Assembly (NCBI GenBank): GCA_002398105.1
Contig: DHCD01000099.1
Span: 1-20,865, forward strand
From: Syntrophomonas sp. UBA4911
GTDB taxonomy: Bacteria; Bacillota; Syntrophomonadia; Syntrophomonadales; Syntrophomonadaceae
Length of the DNA stretch: 20,865 bases
Direction of reading: 5' to 3'
This document shows positions 6,920 to 14,904 of this stretch, piece after piece; the stretch's first letter is position 1, and each line of letters begins with the position of its first letter. The notes under the pieces were generated by a model, which saw nothing but the letters and a program-made list of their open reading frames with translations, made no database searches and was not told where the DNA came from. Made by a program: the position numbers and the translations under genes.

Positions 6920-8890
6920 TTATAGTTCCAGACTGGACAGCGGTTTCAGATCGGTGATGGACTGGGCCTGGATTTTACCGGGGGATACAGTGTAAAGGAC
7001 ATTTCCTATATATAATATGCGGTTGATATTGTTGGGGCTGTCGTACCAGAAATCTCCCGCCCGCTGGTAGTCGGCCGTTTCCAGGTGACTTATGCGGCCT
7101 TTGTACTGCAGGCCCTTGGTCAAATCAATGTTGTAGATATAAGCTCCCTGGAAGGTGAAGGAACCGTAGGCGGTGGCGTCGCCTGCTTTGGTTCCGTTAT
7201 CTGCTTCCAGCTCCATCAGGGTTACCGGAAAGGCCATCAAGTTCTTTTCTTGGGCAAAGAGCAGGGCTTTGTGATTGTTAAGAATCTCGGAATCAGTTCC
7301 CCGGTCACCGATCACCGCCCGTGACATCTCTACCGGCTGGCTGACCGAGGTGACATCAAATACGGCTATCTTCAGTCCCTGATAGAAGGCCTGGGATTCA
7401 CCGTTCTGGCCTTTCACTTCCACCGTATCTTTACCAAAGCCGATGATGTGATTCTCGTCATAGGGATGCAGGTAATCGCTGTATCCTGGTATTTTCAGCT
7501 TACCCAGAATCACAGGCTCCTGCGGGTTCTTAAGGTCGATCACGAAGAAGGGGTCTACCTTCCTGAAAGTCACCATATAGGCCCGGTTCCCCATAAAGCG
7601 GGTGGAATATATTTTTTCCCCGGGGGCGATGTTTTCCAGCTTGCCGGTCATTTTCAGCTCTTTATCCAGGATATAAATATGGTTTTTGGAAGTATTATCT
7701 CCCCGGCTCCATATTTCGCCGCTGGTGGTTGCTATGCGCAGAAACCCCTGATGCTCATCCAGGGAAAATTGATTGAGTATGGTGCCCGGGACGGTGCCCC
7801 TGCCGGTGCAAGTGGTACTGGCCCCTTGCAGGGCGAAACGATATATTTCCGTTGCAGCCTCCGGGGCTGAATCTTCAGGAAAAGCGCTGTCTTCAAGCAG
7901 GGGCTGCACCTGGGGATAGCTGTTTACGGCTATATAAAGATTGGAGGGAGAAGCGTAGATGTTATCCCCATTGCCCAGATAAGTTTTAATATCCACCTTC
8001 TGAGCCAGGTTATCGGTATTGACAGCGGCCACTATAACAAAGGAGCGGTAAATACAGTTGGGAAAATAATTGATCTTATCACACGACAGAGACTGAAATT
8101 CCGGGCCGACAGCCGAGTCGCGGTAAGTCGGAAGTATCACCGGGTCGCCCGGGCGATAGTAATTGATATTGCGGTTGGCTACCAGGTAGAGGGATGAACC
8201 GATCTTGCGGCTGGAAAGACAGTAGCCTTCTATTTCAATTTCCCGGATTTTGCTAAGCTGCGACTTATCCTTTAAATCATAAATTATTGCCTTGCAGGTC
8301 TGGGGATTATAATAGGGCAAAGCGGGAGCTGCTTTCCTTTTCTCCTGATAGAGCGGCTCCGGAGTGCGGGTATCCCCGATTACGATCAGGTGTCCGGCAT
8401 CTATGTAAAGATCGCGGGGGCTGAAGTTATTATCATAGTTGATTCGGGCAGTTAACTGCATTTTATCCGCCGGTACAGCTTTTACCACGCTTAGCTGCTG
8501 CTGGTTGAGCGTATAAATGTATTGACCGTCGTTCTTTACAATATCAGCTTCATCCACGCCCTGGACCTGGACATTGGTTCCGGAATAGTCGGCTTGGTCC
8601 TGAGCGGCAGGACTCCGGACAGATTGGGCGGAGACACCCGCTATACTTTTTTCCGCCGTTCCATTATAAAGTGCCCCATCCAGGTTATCCTGCAGAGCGG
8701 CGGACTGAGCCAGCAGCTCCTGCAATTTTTCCATCGAACCTACTACCGGTATATCCGGCTTATTTTGGAGCGGCGACTCCACTTCAGACTTTTTTGCCGA
8801 CGGGATATTATTAATAGCGTAAACCGCACCGCAGATACCCAAAATCATCACCAGCAGCAACAAACTGAATAAGGTCCAACGTTTATTCAT
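6920..8890 (-). CDS. Secreted or anchored beta-propeller protein (COG4880/PF09826 type)
   Basis: The 656-residue protein starts at ATG 8890 with GGGAGAGG about seven bases upstream. One N-terminal hydrophobic helix (about 7-27) after MNKR is a signal peptide or anchor; there is no lipobox. A low-complexity linker follows, then from about residue 100 the family signature TNVQVQGVDEADIVKNDG and YIYTLN. The rest to the C-terminus is strand-rich propeller sequence with repeated 'ILGKLKIPGYSDYLHPYDE'-type elements. The family is known as a secreted C-terminal beta-propeller distantly related to WD40. Its substrate is unknown, and I do not assign an enzymatic role. It stands alone, with neighbours on both sides in other transcription units. 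Confidence 0.85.
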   Translation of the reverse strand: MNKRWTLFSLLLLVMILGICGAVYAINNIPSAKKSEVESPLQNKPDIPVVGSMEKLQELLAQSAALQDNLDGALYNGTAEKSIAGVSAQSVRSPAAQDQADYSGTNVQVQGVDEADIVKNDGQYIYTLNQQQLSVVKAVPADKMQLTARINYDNNFSPRDLYIDAGHLIVIGDTRTPEPLYQEKRKAAPALPYYNPQTCKAIIYDLKDKSQLSKIREIEIEGYCLSSRKIGSSLYLVANRNINYYRPGDPVILPTYRDSAVGPEFQSLSCDKINYFPNCIYRSFVIVAAVNTDNLAQKVDIKTYLGNGDNIYASPSNLYIAVNSYPQVQPLLEDSAFPEDSAPEAATEIYRFALQGASTTCTGRGTVPGTILNQFSLDEHQGFLRIATTSGEIWSRGDNTSKNHIYILDKELKMTGKLENIAPGEKIYSTRFMGNRAYMVTFRKVDPFFVIDLKNPQEPVILGKLKIPGYSDYLHPYDENHIIGFGKDTVEVKGQNGESQAFYQGLKIAVFDVTSVSQPVEMSRAVIGDRGTDSEILNNHKALLFAQEKNLMAFPVTLMELEADNGTKAGDATAYGSFTFQGAYIYNIDLTKGLQYKGRISHLETADYQRAGDFWYDSPNNINRILYIGNVLYTVSPGKIQAQSITDLKPLSSLEL

Positions 8891-8913
8891 TATCTACCTC
8901 TCCCTCCGCTTTT

Positions 8914-8919
8914 ATTGTA
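8914..8919 (-). promoter_or_regulatory. Candidate -10 box for the beta-propeller gene
   Basis: The minus strand reads TACAAT at 8919-8914, about 24 bases upstream of ATG 8890. Seventeen bases further up is TTTTCC, a poor -35 match. This is the best candidate in the short upstream region. Confidence 0.3.
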
Positions 8920-9069
8920 CTTTACGCCGCTAGATGGGAAAACTTTCATAACCGAACTTAATGCCGTACTCACCGCAACTGGCAGTTTGATAAAGGATTT
9001 AGGGATTACAGGGAGAATACTAATGCGTTATTAGGAGGAGGTTTTAACAACTACAGTGCAGTAATAAAA

Positions 9070-9591
9070 ATGGAGCACGGAGAAAAGAGGTTTATTTTTA
9101 CCGGTGATGCCGAAGAACTGTCGGAATCGGAAATGATCGCCGGCAAGCAGAAACTTGATGCCGATGTGCTTAAAGTAGGTCATCATGGAAGTTCAAGCAG
9201 TACCAGTCCCCAATTTCTGCAGGCGGTCGCCCCGCAATATGCGGTAATTATGTGCGGAGCGGGCAATGATTATGGCCACCCCCATCAGGAGATTTTGACT
9301 GCTCTGGAAGATGCCGGGGTTGAGGTCTACCGTACTGATTTGGACGGAACCGTTATCATGACCAGCGACGGCGACAGTATAAATATTGAGAGCCAAAAAC
9401 AGGATAGCGGCAAATCGGCGGCTGCAGTTCAGCCTGAAGCGGCAATCCGGTATATTGGCAATAAGAATTCACTGAAATTCCATCGTCCTGATTGCCCAAA
9501 CTTGCCGGCAGAGAAAAACCGGATTTATTTCAATAGCCGGGATGAAGCCCTGAATGAAAAATTTTCCCCTTGCAGCAATTGTCAGCCATAA
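9070..9591 (+). CDS. 5'-truncated ComEC-like metallo-beta-lactamase with Ada-like C-terminal domain (probable remnant)
   Basis: From ATG 9070 there are 173 residues. Residues 1-110 match only the second half of ComEC/Rec2-type MBL hydrolases: FIFTGDAEE, then VLKVGHHGSSSSTSP, NDYGHPHQE and RTDLDGTV. Residues about 126-173 form an Ada-type metal-binding domain (FHRPDCPNLP, FSPCSNCQP). The N-terminal half with the HxHxDH metal site is absent. Homology continues upstream of the ATG (NNYSAVIK encoded at 9046-9069). The frame stays open back to a TAA at 8959-8961, but that part does not look like MBL and offers no ATG, GTG or TTG. The ATG has no ribosome site; the AGGAGG at about 9033-9041 is too far away. 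I read this as a deletion remnant, possibly a pseudogene. DUF3006 follows 15 bases later, as it does beside intact MBL genes. Confidence 0.7.
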   Translation: MEHGEKRFIFTGDAEELSESEMIAGKQKLDADVLKVGHHGSSSSTSPQFLQAVAPQYAVIMCGAGNDYGHPHQEILTALEDAGVEVYRTDLDGTVIMTSDGDSINIESQKQDSGKSAAAVQPEAAIRYIGNKNSLKFHRPDCPNLPAEKNRIYFNSRDEALNEKFSPCSNCQP

Positions 9592-9606
9592 GGAGGGTAC
9601 AATAAG

Positions 9607-9819
9607 ATGAAAGTGATAATTGACCGTTTTGAAGGTGAATTTGCCGTTCTGGAGGTGGACAATGAATATAAAACCGTACCCCGGGCTATGCTGCCTGCCC
9701 AGGCCCGGGAAGGAGATGTGCTGGTATCCGGTAAAGGAGAGTGGCGGCTGGATTTGGAAGCTACCAGAAAACGGCGGGAAAAGATTGAAAAATCAGCCGG
9801 AGAGCTCTGGCAGGATTAA
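9607..9819 (+). CDS. DUF3006 family small protein
   Basis: The 70-residue protein starts at ATG 9607 with AAGGAGG ten bases upstream. It begins MKVIIDRFEGEFAVLE, contains VPRAMLPAQAREGDVL, and ends in a charged helix (EATRKRREKIEK); this is the full-length DUF3006 pattern. Family members are small soluble proteins, very often encoded directly after ComEC-like MBL hydrolases. Their function is unknown, and a regulatory or partner role is inference. The gene looks intact although the MBL gene before it is truncated. A second open frame (9620-9835) over the same bases is a shadow. Confidence 0.85.
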   Translation: MKVIIDRFEGEFAVLEVDNEYKTVPRAMLPAQAREGDVLVSGKGEWRLDLEATRKRREKIEKSAGELWQD

Positions 9820-9885
9820 TAAAAGAAATGCCTGAATATTTATGCATCCAAACTCCACGCTATAATTAGTTCAAGGTTTCTGTCT

Positions 9886-9925
9886 ACTATTTTCATAGGT
9901 GGTTGCGGTCTGCAGCCATGCCCTG
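9886..9925. repeat. Direct repeat, copy A
   Basis: ACTATTTTCAT, three variable bases, TGGTTGC, then after 12 bases TGCCCTG. Copy B at 10077-10115 matches 18 of the first 21 positions and also ends in TGCCCTG. TGGTTGCGGTCT with GCAGCCA can form a seven-bp hairpin with one G-U pair (9900-9918). Confidence 0.55.
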
Positions 9926-9961
9926 TTAATTAGAAAATAGACGCACACTCATTATAAAACA

Positions 9962-10054
9962 GACGCGGAACCCGCGGAATATTAGGGAAATACGCAGATT
10001 TTATTAAAGTTTTCTTCCGCGTTCTTCCCTCATAAATTCCCTGAATTCCGCGTC
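9962..10054. repeat. Imperfect inverted repeat, about 93 bp
   Basis: The outer arms GACGCGGAA (9962-9970) and TTCCGCGTC (10046-10054) are exact inverse complements. Inside, CGCGGAATATTAGGGAA (9973-9989) is nearly the inverse of TTCCCTGAATTCCGCG (10037-10052). A further TTCCGCG and TTCCCT lie at 10015-10030, allowing alternative folds. The AT-rich centre could be the loop of a MITE-like element, a structured RNA, or a protein-binding array. No transposase or target duplication is visible. Confidence 0.55.
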
Positions 10055-10076
10055 AAAAAACTAGCGAAACCGTGGG

Positions 10077-10115
10077 ACTATTTTCATTCCTGGTTGCCTG
10101 CCTGCCTGTGCCCTG
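10077..10115. repeat. Direct repeat, copy B
   Basis: Second copy of the element at 9886-9925, with the same ACTATTTTCAT and TGGTTGC blocks. Its middle is replaced by a short tandem of CCTG/CCTGC units (about 10096-10108). Copies A and B bracket the inverted repeat at 9962-10054. Confidence 0.5.
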
Positions 10116-10127
10116 GGGGTATGCCCT

Positions 10128-10168
10128 ATGGTTGCGGCCTCCGACCATGGGGCGGTCATTAAGAAAAA
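10128..10168. repeat. Direct repeat, copy C (partial)
   Basis: TGGTTGCGGCCT at 10129-10140 matches copy A at 11 of 12 positions, and the bases up to AAGAAAA resemble the bases after copy A (TTAATTAGAAAA). ATGGTTG and CGACCAT form a seven-bp hairpin with one G-U pair. Its right end runs into the terminator T-tract of the cobalamin operon. Confidence 0.4.
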
Positions 10169-10196
10169 AACCCCAGATTATCACCCCCCTGCGGGG
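10164..10196 (-). terminator. Probable intrinsic terminator of the cobalamin operon
   Basis: Read on the minus strand, CCCC (10196-10193) can pair with GGGG (10174-10171), extended by AG/CT with a small bulge. Seven T residues follow at once (10170-10164). It begins 65 bases past the cbiC stop. An alternative small CCCC-GCA-GGGG hairpin overlaps it. Confidence 0.55.
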
Positions 10197-10260
10197 ACAG
10201 CTGATGCTTCTTTGCAGTCGCTATTAAGGTGGCAAATCCTGCGAAGCGGCGGATGAGAGA

Positions 10261-10893
10261 TCAATCCCTGCCCAGCAAATAGAGCAGAGCGTTGCAGATG
10301 GCGGCGGCCACATTGCTGCCCCCCTTACGGCCACGGGCGACGATATAAGGAACGTCGGTCTGCATGATCAGTTCCTTGGCCGCTATCACATTGACAAAGC
10401 CGACCGGAACGCCGATCACCAGCCGGGGGGAAAGCTTACTCTCCTGTATCAGCTCATACAGCGTTATCAGCGCGGTGGGCGCGTTGCCGATGGCGAATAT
10501 CAACGGGCGCTTCAAGGCGCTCGCTTTTTTCATGGCGGCAACCGCCCTGGTGGTGCCGTCCCTTTGTGCGTCTGCGGCGACGTCCTCATCCGCCATAAAA
10601 CAGAATACCTCACCGCCGTACCTGGCAAGCGCATTCCGGTTGATACCCGCTTTCGCCATATTGGTGTCGGTTACGATACAAGCGCCGCTCTGGATGGCGT
10701 CCAGCGACCTTTCAATGACCCGGGGGGAAAAGCATAAGCTGTCCGCATAATCGAAATCAGCCGTGGTATGGATCACTCGCTTGATTACCGGCGCCAGGGC
10801 AGGGTCGAGGATGTGGGGAAGCTCCGCTTCAATGATTTCAAAGCTGCGCTTTTCTATTTCGGCAGGAAGAACCTGTTCCAGCTCAATCGTCAA
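10261..10893 (-). CDS. cbiC: Cobalt-precorrin-8 methylmutase CbiC
   Basis: CbiC moves the C-11 methyl of cobalt-precorrin-8 to C-12, giving cobyrinate. The 210-residue length is normal. Family motifs are VIHTTADFDYAD with the proposed catalytic His at residue 42, TDTNMAKAGIN, FAIGNAPTAL, and the glycine-rich end VGVPVGFVNV..ARGRKGGSNVAAAI. The start is TTG 10893, which overlaps the stop of the previous gene as TTGA; GGGAGGG lies about ten bases upstream. It is the last gene of the operon. A mid-pathway ring enzyme placed last, after late-pathway genes, shows the gene order does not follow the pathway. Confidence 0.93.
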   Translation of the reverse strand: MTIELEQVLPAEIEKRSFEIIEAELPHILDPALAPVIKRVIHTTADFDYADSLCFSPRVIERSLDAIQSGACIVTDTNMAKAGINRNALARYGGEVFCFMADEDVAADAQRDGTTRAVAAMKKASALKRPLIFAIGNAPTALITLYELIQESKLSPRLVIGVPVGFVNVIAAKELIMQTDVPYIVARGRKGGSNVAAAICNALLYLLGRD

Positions 10894-11414
10894 AATTCAA
10901 TGCCCTCCCTTGCGGAGATTCCAAGATCCCAGGGGTGTTTTCCCTTTTGCATTACGGTCACATAATCGGCGGCGTCAATAAAATGCCGGGGCGCATTGCG
11001 CCCGGTTAAAACCAATTCCATTGCATCGGGTTTATCGGCAATAAGAGCATCCAGAGCTTGGGTATCCAGAGCGCCATGATTGTAGGCGGAGATTACTTCG
11101 TCAAGAATCAGCACATCGCAAGCTTTGGCCGCGACTCGTTCGCAGACTGCTGCCAGCAGGGCGTCATGCTCCGAGCGCACAGCAGCTCTTTCCCGTTCTC
11201 CCATAGTCTCATAAAAACCATAATCCTTTTCCAACCGCCATACAATGATGCGGGGAACATGGGTAAGCGAATGCAGCTCGCCGCAATCGCGTCCTTTAAA
11301 AAACTGTACGATCAGTACGCTTTGGCCGCAGCCCGCAGCCCGCAGAGCCAACCCCAGGGCCGCGGTGGTTTTCCCTTTTCCATCTCCGGTGTAAACATGG
11401 ATCAAACCGTTCAT
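10890..11414 (-). CDS. cobA: Corrinoid (cob(I)yrinate a,c-diamide) adenosyltransferase, CobA/CobO/BtuR type
   Basis: This enzyme transfers the 5'-deoxyadenosyl group of ATP to reduced cobalt in corrinoids. The 174-residue size fits the CobA/BtuR family, not PduO or EutT. The ATP-binding loop is at residues 9-17 (TGDGKGKTT), and further family motifs are VQFFKGR, LDEVISAYNHG (Walker B region) and LVLTGRNAPRHFIDAADYVT. The ATG at 11414 overlaps the stop of the cobyric acid synthase gene as ATGA. The C-terminus is slightly short compared with the enterobacterial enzyme. Confidence 0.93.
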   Translation of the reverse strand: MNGLIHVYTGDGKGKTTAALGLALRAAGCGQSVLIVQFFKGRDCGELHSLTHVPRIIVWRLEKDYGFYETMGERERAAVRSEHDALLAAVCERVAAKACDVLILDEVISAYNHGALDTQALDALIADKPDAMELVLTGRNAPRHFIDAADYVTVMQKGKHPWDLGISAREGIEF

Positions 11415-12901
11415 AGGCCTTCCTCCAGTATTCGATAGATCAATTCCATATCCAGGTTCTGTCGCAGGGCATCCGCCAGCGCGTTGTACTGTCGTTCCTT
11501 ATAAGCCGCGTAATCAAATGCGGTAAGCTCGGATGCATCCATACCTTTTTTCGCAGCCAGGGCGGCGAAGAGGGACGCTCTGCATTCGGCGGAATCGAAA
11601 AAGCCATGCAGATAGGTGCCGTAATTATTATTGGCGAAACAGCCGTCTTCAATGCTGTTGTCGAGCAACAGCAGCGGATTTGTTCCCGGGCGGCGCACGG
11701 TCCTGCCCATATGGATTTCATAGCCTTCCACCAAAGCGCCGCTGAGACCCGCCAGGGAACCGGATAATGGCTGTATGCGGCCGGTAACCCGCGTGCGCTG
11801 CTTTTCCGTTTCGAAGTCGGTCGCAATCGGCAGCAGTGCCATGCCGGCAATTGAACCGCCGCCTTCCGTGCCTTCGGCGTCGGTGATGCGTTCGCCCAGC
11901 ATCTGATAACCACCGCAGATACCGAACACGATAGTTCCGCTGGCGGCAAGCTTTTTGATGGCGGCTTCCAGTCCGCACTGCCGCAGCCATTGCAAATCAG
12001 ATATGGTGCTTTTGGTTCCGGGCAGGATCACCATATCCGGCTTACCGAGCTCGCGGACAGAGGCGATATACCGCACCGCTACCCCCTCCGTGGCCTCGAG
12101 AACGGTAAAGTCGGTAAAATTGGAGATGCGGGGCAAACGAATAACCGCGATATCTATCCGGGCCCGCCGGTGAGCATGGAACCGCTCCGTCAGACTGTCT
12201 TCGTCATCAATGTCTATCTGCAGATAGGGCAGCACCCCGGCTACCGGTCGGTCGGTAATATCCTGCAGCATGGATAAGCCCGGACGCAGTATCTCCATGT
12301 CGCCGCGAAACTTGTTGATGACGGTGGCTTTGACCATGCGCCGTTCTTCTTCGTTCAGCAGCATCAGCGTGCCCGCGAGCTGGGCGAATACGCCTCCCCG
12401 GTCAATGTCGCCCACCAACAGAACGGGAGCCTGGGCCAACTGAGCCATGCCCATATTCACGATATCGTCTTTTTTGAGATTTATCTCGGCCGGGCTTCCG
12501 GCGCCTTCCAGCACGATAATATCGTGGGAGGCGGACAGGGTGGCGAATGCCCGCATGACCTCCGCTGCCAGCGTGGGCTTCAGGGCGAAGTATTCGGTTG
12601 CTTTCATATTGCCGATTACCTCGCCGTTTACGATCACCTGTGAGCCCATGTCGGTCACCGGCTTGAGCAGGATGGGGTTCATCAGGACACTGGGCTCAAT
12701 GCCGCAGGCTTCCGCCTGCACCGCCTGGGCGCGTCCCATTTCCAAACCTTCTTGCGTAATAAAGGAATTAAGCGCCATGTTCTGGCTTTTGAAAGGAGCG
12801 ACCTGATATCCGTCCTGCCTGAACACGCGGCAGAGCCCGGCGGCCAGTATGCTTTTGCCCACGTTGGACATGGTGCCTTGGATCATGATGGTTTTAGCCA
12901 T
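11411..12901 (-). CDS. cobQ: Adenosylcobyric acid synthase CbiP/CobQ
   Basis: This glutamine-dependent amidase adds amide groups at b, d, e and g of adenosylcobyrinate a,c-diamide. It has 496 residues, normal length. The N-terminal ATP-binding domain starts IMIQGTMSNVGKSILAAGLCR and has FKSQNMALNS and VLLVGDIDRGGVFAQ. The C-terminal class I amidotransferase domain has the nucleophile Cys329 in FGICGGYQMLG and the His of YLHGFF. The gene overlaps cobD by eight bases. It is distinct from CbiA, which is also in this operon. The symbol cbiP is equally valid in an anaerobic pathway. Confidence 0.95.
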   Translation of the reverse strand: MAKTIMIQGTMSNVGKSILAAGLCRVFRQDGYQVAPFKSQNMALNSFITQEGLEMGRAQAVQAEACGIEPSVLMNPILLKPVTDMGSQVIVNGEVIGNMKATEYFALKPTLAAEVMRAFATLSASHDIIVLEGAGSPAEINLKKDDIVNMGMAQLAQAPVLLVGDIDRGGVFAQLAGTLMLLNEEERRMVKATVINKFRGDMEILRPGLSMLQDITDRPVAGVLPYLQIDIDDEDSLTERFHAHRRARIDIAVIRLPRISNFTDFTVLEATEGVAVRYIASVRELGKPDMVILPGTKSTISDLQWLRQCGLEAAIKKLAASGTIVFGICGGYQMLGERITDAEGTEGGGSIAGMALLPIATDFETEKQRTRVTGRIQPLSGSLAGLSGALVEGYEIHMGRTVRRPGTNPLLLLDNSIEDGCFANNNYGTYLHGFFDSAECRASLFAALAAKKGMDASELTAFDYAAYKERQYNALADALRQNLDMELIYRILEEGL

Positions 12902-13931
12902 GAAGGACCTCCTTGATCGCCTCGACCAGTTGCTGGTTTTGCGGGCGCTGCATCACGCATATGCGGTAAAAACGGGCGTCAAGGCCCTCGAAGTTTTCGC
13001 CGGAACGGATAAATAGGCCTTTTTCTAATAAGGGCGCCAGCAAGGGCTTTTCGCTTTTAAACAAAATATAATTGGCGCAGCCGGGAAAAACGTGCAATCC
13101 CAGGGCCGCAAGGGCACGGGCCAGATAAGCGCGTTCTGCAGCCACCAGCTGCCGGGTCTTCCGTACATAGTCCCGGCATTCTAGCGCTGCCAGTCCGGCA
13201 GTCTGGGCCACGGAGGATACGCTCCAACAGGGCCCGAAATTTTGGACTTCCCGGAGCACGGCCTGGTTTTTGCTTATAATATATCCGAGCCGTACGCCGG
13301 CCATGGCATAGAGCTTGGTAAAGCTGTCTAGTATCACCATATCGGGATAGGTCTGCAGCAACGATCTGCAGGAGACGCCGTTGGTGAAGGCAAGAAAGCA
13401 TTCGTCCACTATCAGCAGCGCACCGACTGCCGTGCAGCGAGCCGCGATGCGTTCCATCAGCGCCGGTTCAGCCAACTGTCCCGTAGGATTATTGGGGTTG
13501 CAGAGAAACACCATATCGACGTCCGCTGTTATGTCATCCAGTATCCCTTCGGTGAGAGAAAAGTCGTCTTCTTCCCGCAGGCTATGGAACAGGACCGCGG
13601 CTCCCGCAAGCAGCGCGGCTTTCTCATATTCCGAAAAAGTGGGAGCAAGCACCAGCATACGCCGGGGCCGTACCGCAAGACAAAGCCGGTAGATCAAATC
13701 GGCGGCGCCGTTACCACAGAGGATATCGGCGGCGGCGACGTTTTCATGCCGGGCGATGGCTGCGCGCAGCGCGCGGCAGTATGGGTCGGGATAGCTTTGG
13801 TAGTCGGACGTATGAGTGACGATCGCTTCCCGCACCGGTTCAGGCATACCGAGGGGATTAATGCTGATGGAGAAGTCAAGACGCACATCTCCCTGCGTAT
13901 AGGTATCGCCTCCATGATCATAACGCTGCAT
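12894..13931 (-). CDS. cobD: L-threonine-O-3-phosphate decarboxylase CobD
   Basis: This PLP enzyme makes (R)-1-aminopropan-2-yl phosphate, the linker CbiB attaches to cobyric acid. The 345-residue protein has the class I/II aminotransferase fold: ISINPLGMP near the N-terminus, CGNGAADLIYRL, FLCNPNNPTGQL, LIVDECFLAF, and the PLP-binding Lys206 in DSFTKLYAMAGVRLGY. The ATG at 13931 has GGAGG eight bases upstream and overlaps cbiB by 14 bases. Histidinol-phosphate aminotransferase is the closest alternative, but the ECFLAF and SFTKLYAMAG motifs and the neighbours favour CobD. Confidence 0.93.
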   Translation of the reverse strand: MQRYDHGGDTYTQGDVRLDFSISINPLGMPEPVREAIVTHTSDYQSYPDPYCRALRAAIARHENVAAADILCGNGAADLIYRLCLAVRPRRMLVLAPTFSEYEKAALLAGAAVLFHSLREEDDFSLTEGILDDITADVDMVFLCNPNNPTGQLAEPALMERIAARCTAVGALLIVDECFLAFTNGVSCRSLLQTYPDMVILDSFTKLYAMAGVRLGYIISKNQAVLREVQNFGPCWSVSSVAQTAGLAALECRDYVRKTRQLVAAERAYLARALAALGLHVFPGCANYILFKSEKPLLAPLLEKGLFIRSGENFEGLDARFYRICVMQRPQNQQLVEAIKEVLHG

Positions 13932-14904
13932 AGACCAAGCCTCCTATAATAAGAAATCGCGTTATCAGACTGATTATCATCATCATAACGGCCGCTGCCA
14001 GCATCAGCCGATTGGCCCGCAAAATATCCGCCGGTTCGATTGGGCGCATATCATCACCGATAAAGGGCTTTGGCTGCAATTCCCCGAAGTACCAGGCATC
14101 GCCCCCGAGCTGTATCCGCAGAGCGCCTGCGCATACGGCTTCGGTATGGGCGGAGTTGGGACTGGCATGCTTGTACCGGTCCCGTTGGTATATCCGGCGG
14201 GCATTTTCCCCATCCAACCCGATGAAGCGGCACGCGCCCATCATGAGCCATGCGGCCAGTCGCGCCGGGACAAAGTTCAAGGCGTCATCCAATTTTGCCG
14301 CCGCCTTTCCGAAATACAGAAACTTTTCATTTTTATATCCCACCATGGAATCCATGGTATTGACGGCTTTATATAGGCAACCTAGTACCGCGCCTCCCAG
14401 GGTCAGGTAAAACAGCGGAGCGATGACGCCATCTGCGGTGCTCTCCGCCACACTCTCCACCGCTGCCCGGGTCACGCCCGCTTGGTCAAGTCTTTGCGTA
14501 TCCCGTCCCACGATCATGGAGACGGCCTGTCGGGCGGCGGGCAGATCATTATCAAGCAGCTTGGTATGGACTGCCGCGCTTTCATCTTTCAGGTCCCTGG
14601 CGGCCAGCAACTGCCAGCAGAGAAAGGCTTCGACTGCCAGGCCGAGCCCCGGAAACAGGCGGTAGGCTCCAAACAGTATACCACCTGGAAGCGCCGTGCA
14701 GACAAGAACCGTTATTACCACCAGCAGAACGCCGCCTGAGCGCTCTCCGCCTGGGGTGGGGGGAAGCAGAGAGCGCAGCCGCTTTTCCAGGGCCGCGATC
14801 AGCTTTCCCATACCGGCAACGATGTGGGGGAAACCCCGGGGATCGCCCCACAGCAGATCAAAAAGAAAGCCCAGCAGTAAAGCCGCCGTTGATTCTATCA
14901 GCAT
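13918..14904 (-). CDS. cbiB: Adenosylcobinamide-phosphate synthase CbiB
   Basis: CbiB is an integral membrane enzyme that joins aminopropanol phosphate to adenosylcobyric acid. From ATG 14904 (GGAGG six bases upstream, overlapping cobC by seven bases) it has 328 residues; the open frame runs 23 codons further up, but those lie inside cobC and lack family character. Motifs are FLFDLLWGDPRGFPHIV at the N-terminus, ESVAESTADGVIAPLFY, KAVNTMDSMVGYKNEKFLYFG, and PNSAHTEAVCAGALRIQLGG. There are about four hydrophobic segments, with a final helix at the C-terminus. It sits directly before cobD, which supplies its substrate. Confidence 0.94.
   Translation of the reverse strand: MLIESTAALLLGFLFDLLWGDPRGFPHIVAGMGKLIAALEKRLRSLLPPTPGGERSGGVLLVVITVLVCTALPGGILFGAYRLFPGLGLAVEAFLCWQLLAARDLKDESAAVHTKLLDNDLPAARQAVSMIVGRDTQRLDQAGVTRAAVESVAESTADGVIAPLFYLTLGGAVLGCLYKAVNTMDSMVGYKNEKFLYFGKAAAKLDDALNFVPARLAAWLMMGACRFIGLDGENARRIYQRDRYKHASPNSAHTEAVCAGALRIQLGGDAWYFGELQPKPFIGDDMRPIEPADILRANRLMLAAAVMMMIISLITRFLIIGGLVYAAL

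Larger units (their letters stand above)
9820..10260. other. 441-base non-coding region with repeats between DUF3006 and the cobalamin operon
   Basis: No ORF with coding sense lies here. The region holds a TATAAT at 9861-9866 (plus strand) without a matching -35, three related short repeats (first at 9886, second at 10077, third at 10128), an imperfect inverted repeat at 9962-10054, and the probable cobalamin operon terminator at 10164-10196. I saw no cobalamin riboswitch motif on either strand. Confidence 0.6.

Noticed and set aside
9886..10168. CRISPR array
   Set aside because: Only three imperfect copies with very unequal spacing and no nearby cas gene.
9820..10260. Possible cobalamin riboswitch near the operon
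   Set aside because: The region is downstream of the operon, and no AGCCAGGAGACCTGCC-like box was seen on either strand.
12447..12806. Antisense open frames across cobQ and other operon genes
   Set aside because: GC-rich genes produce long open frames on the opposite strand. These lack ribosome sites and family motifs.
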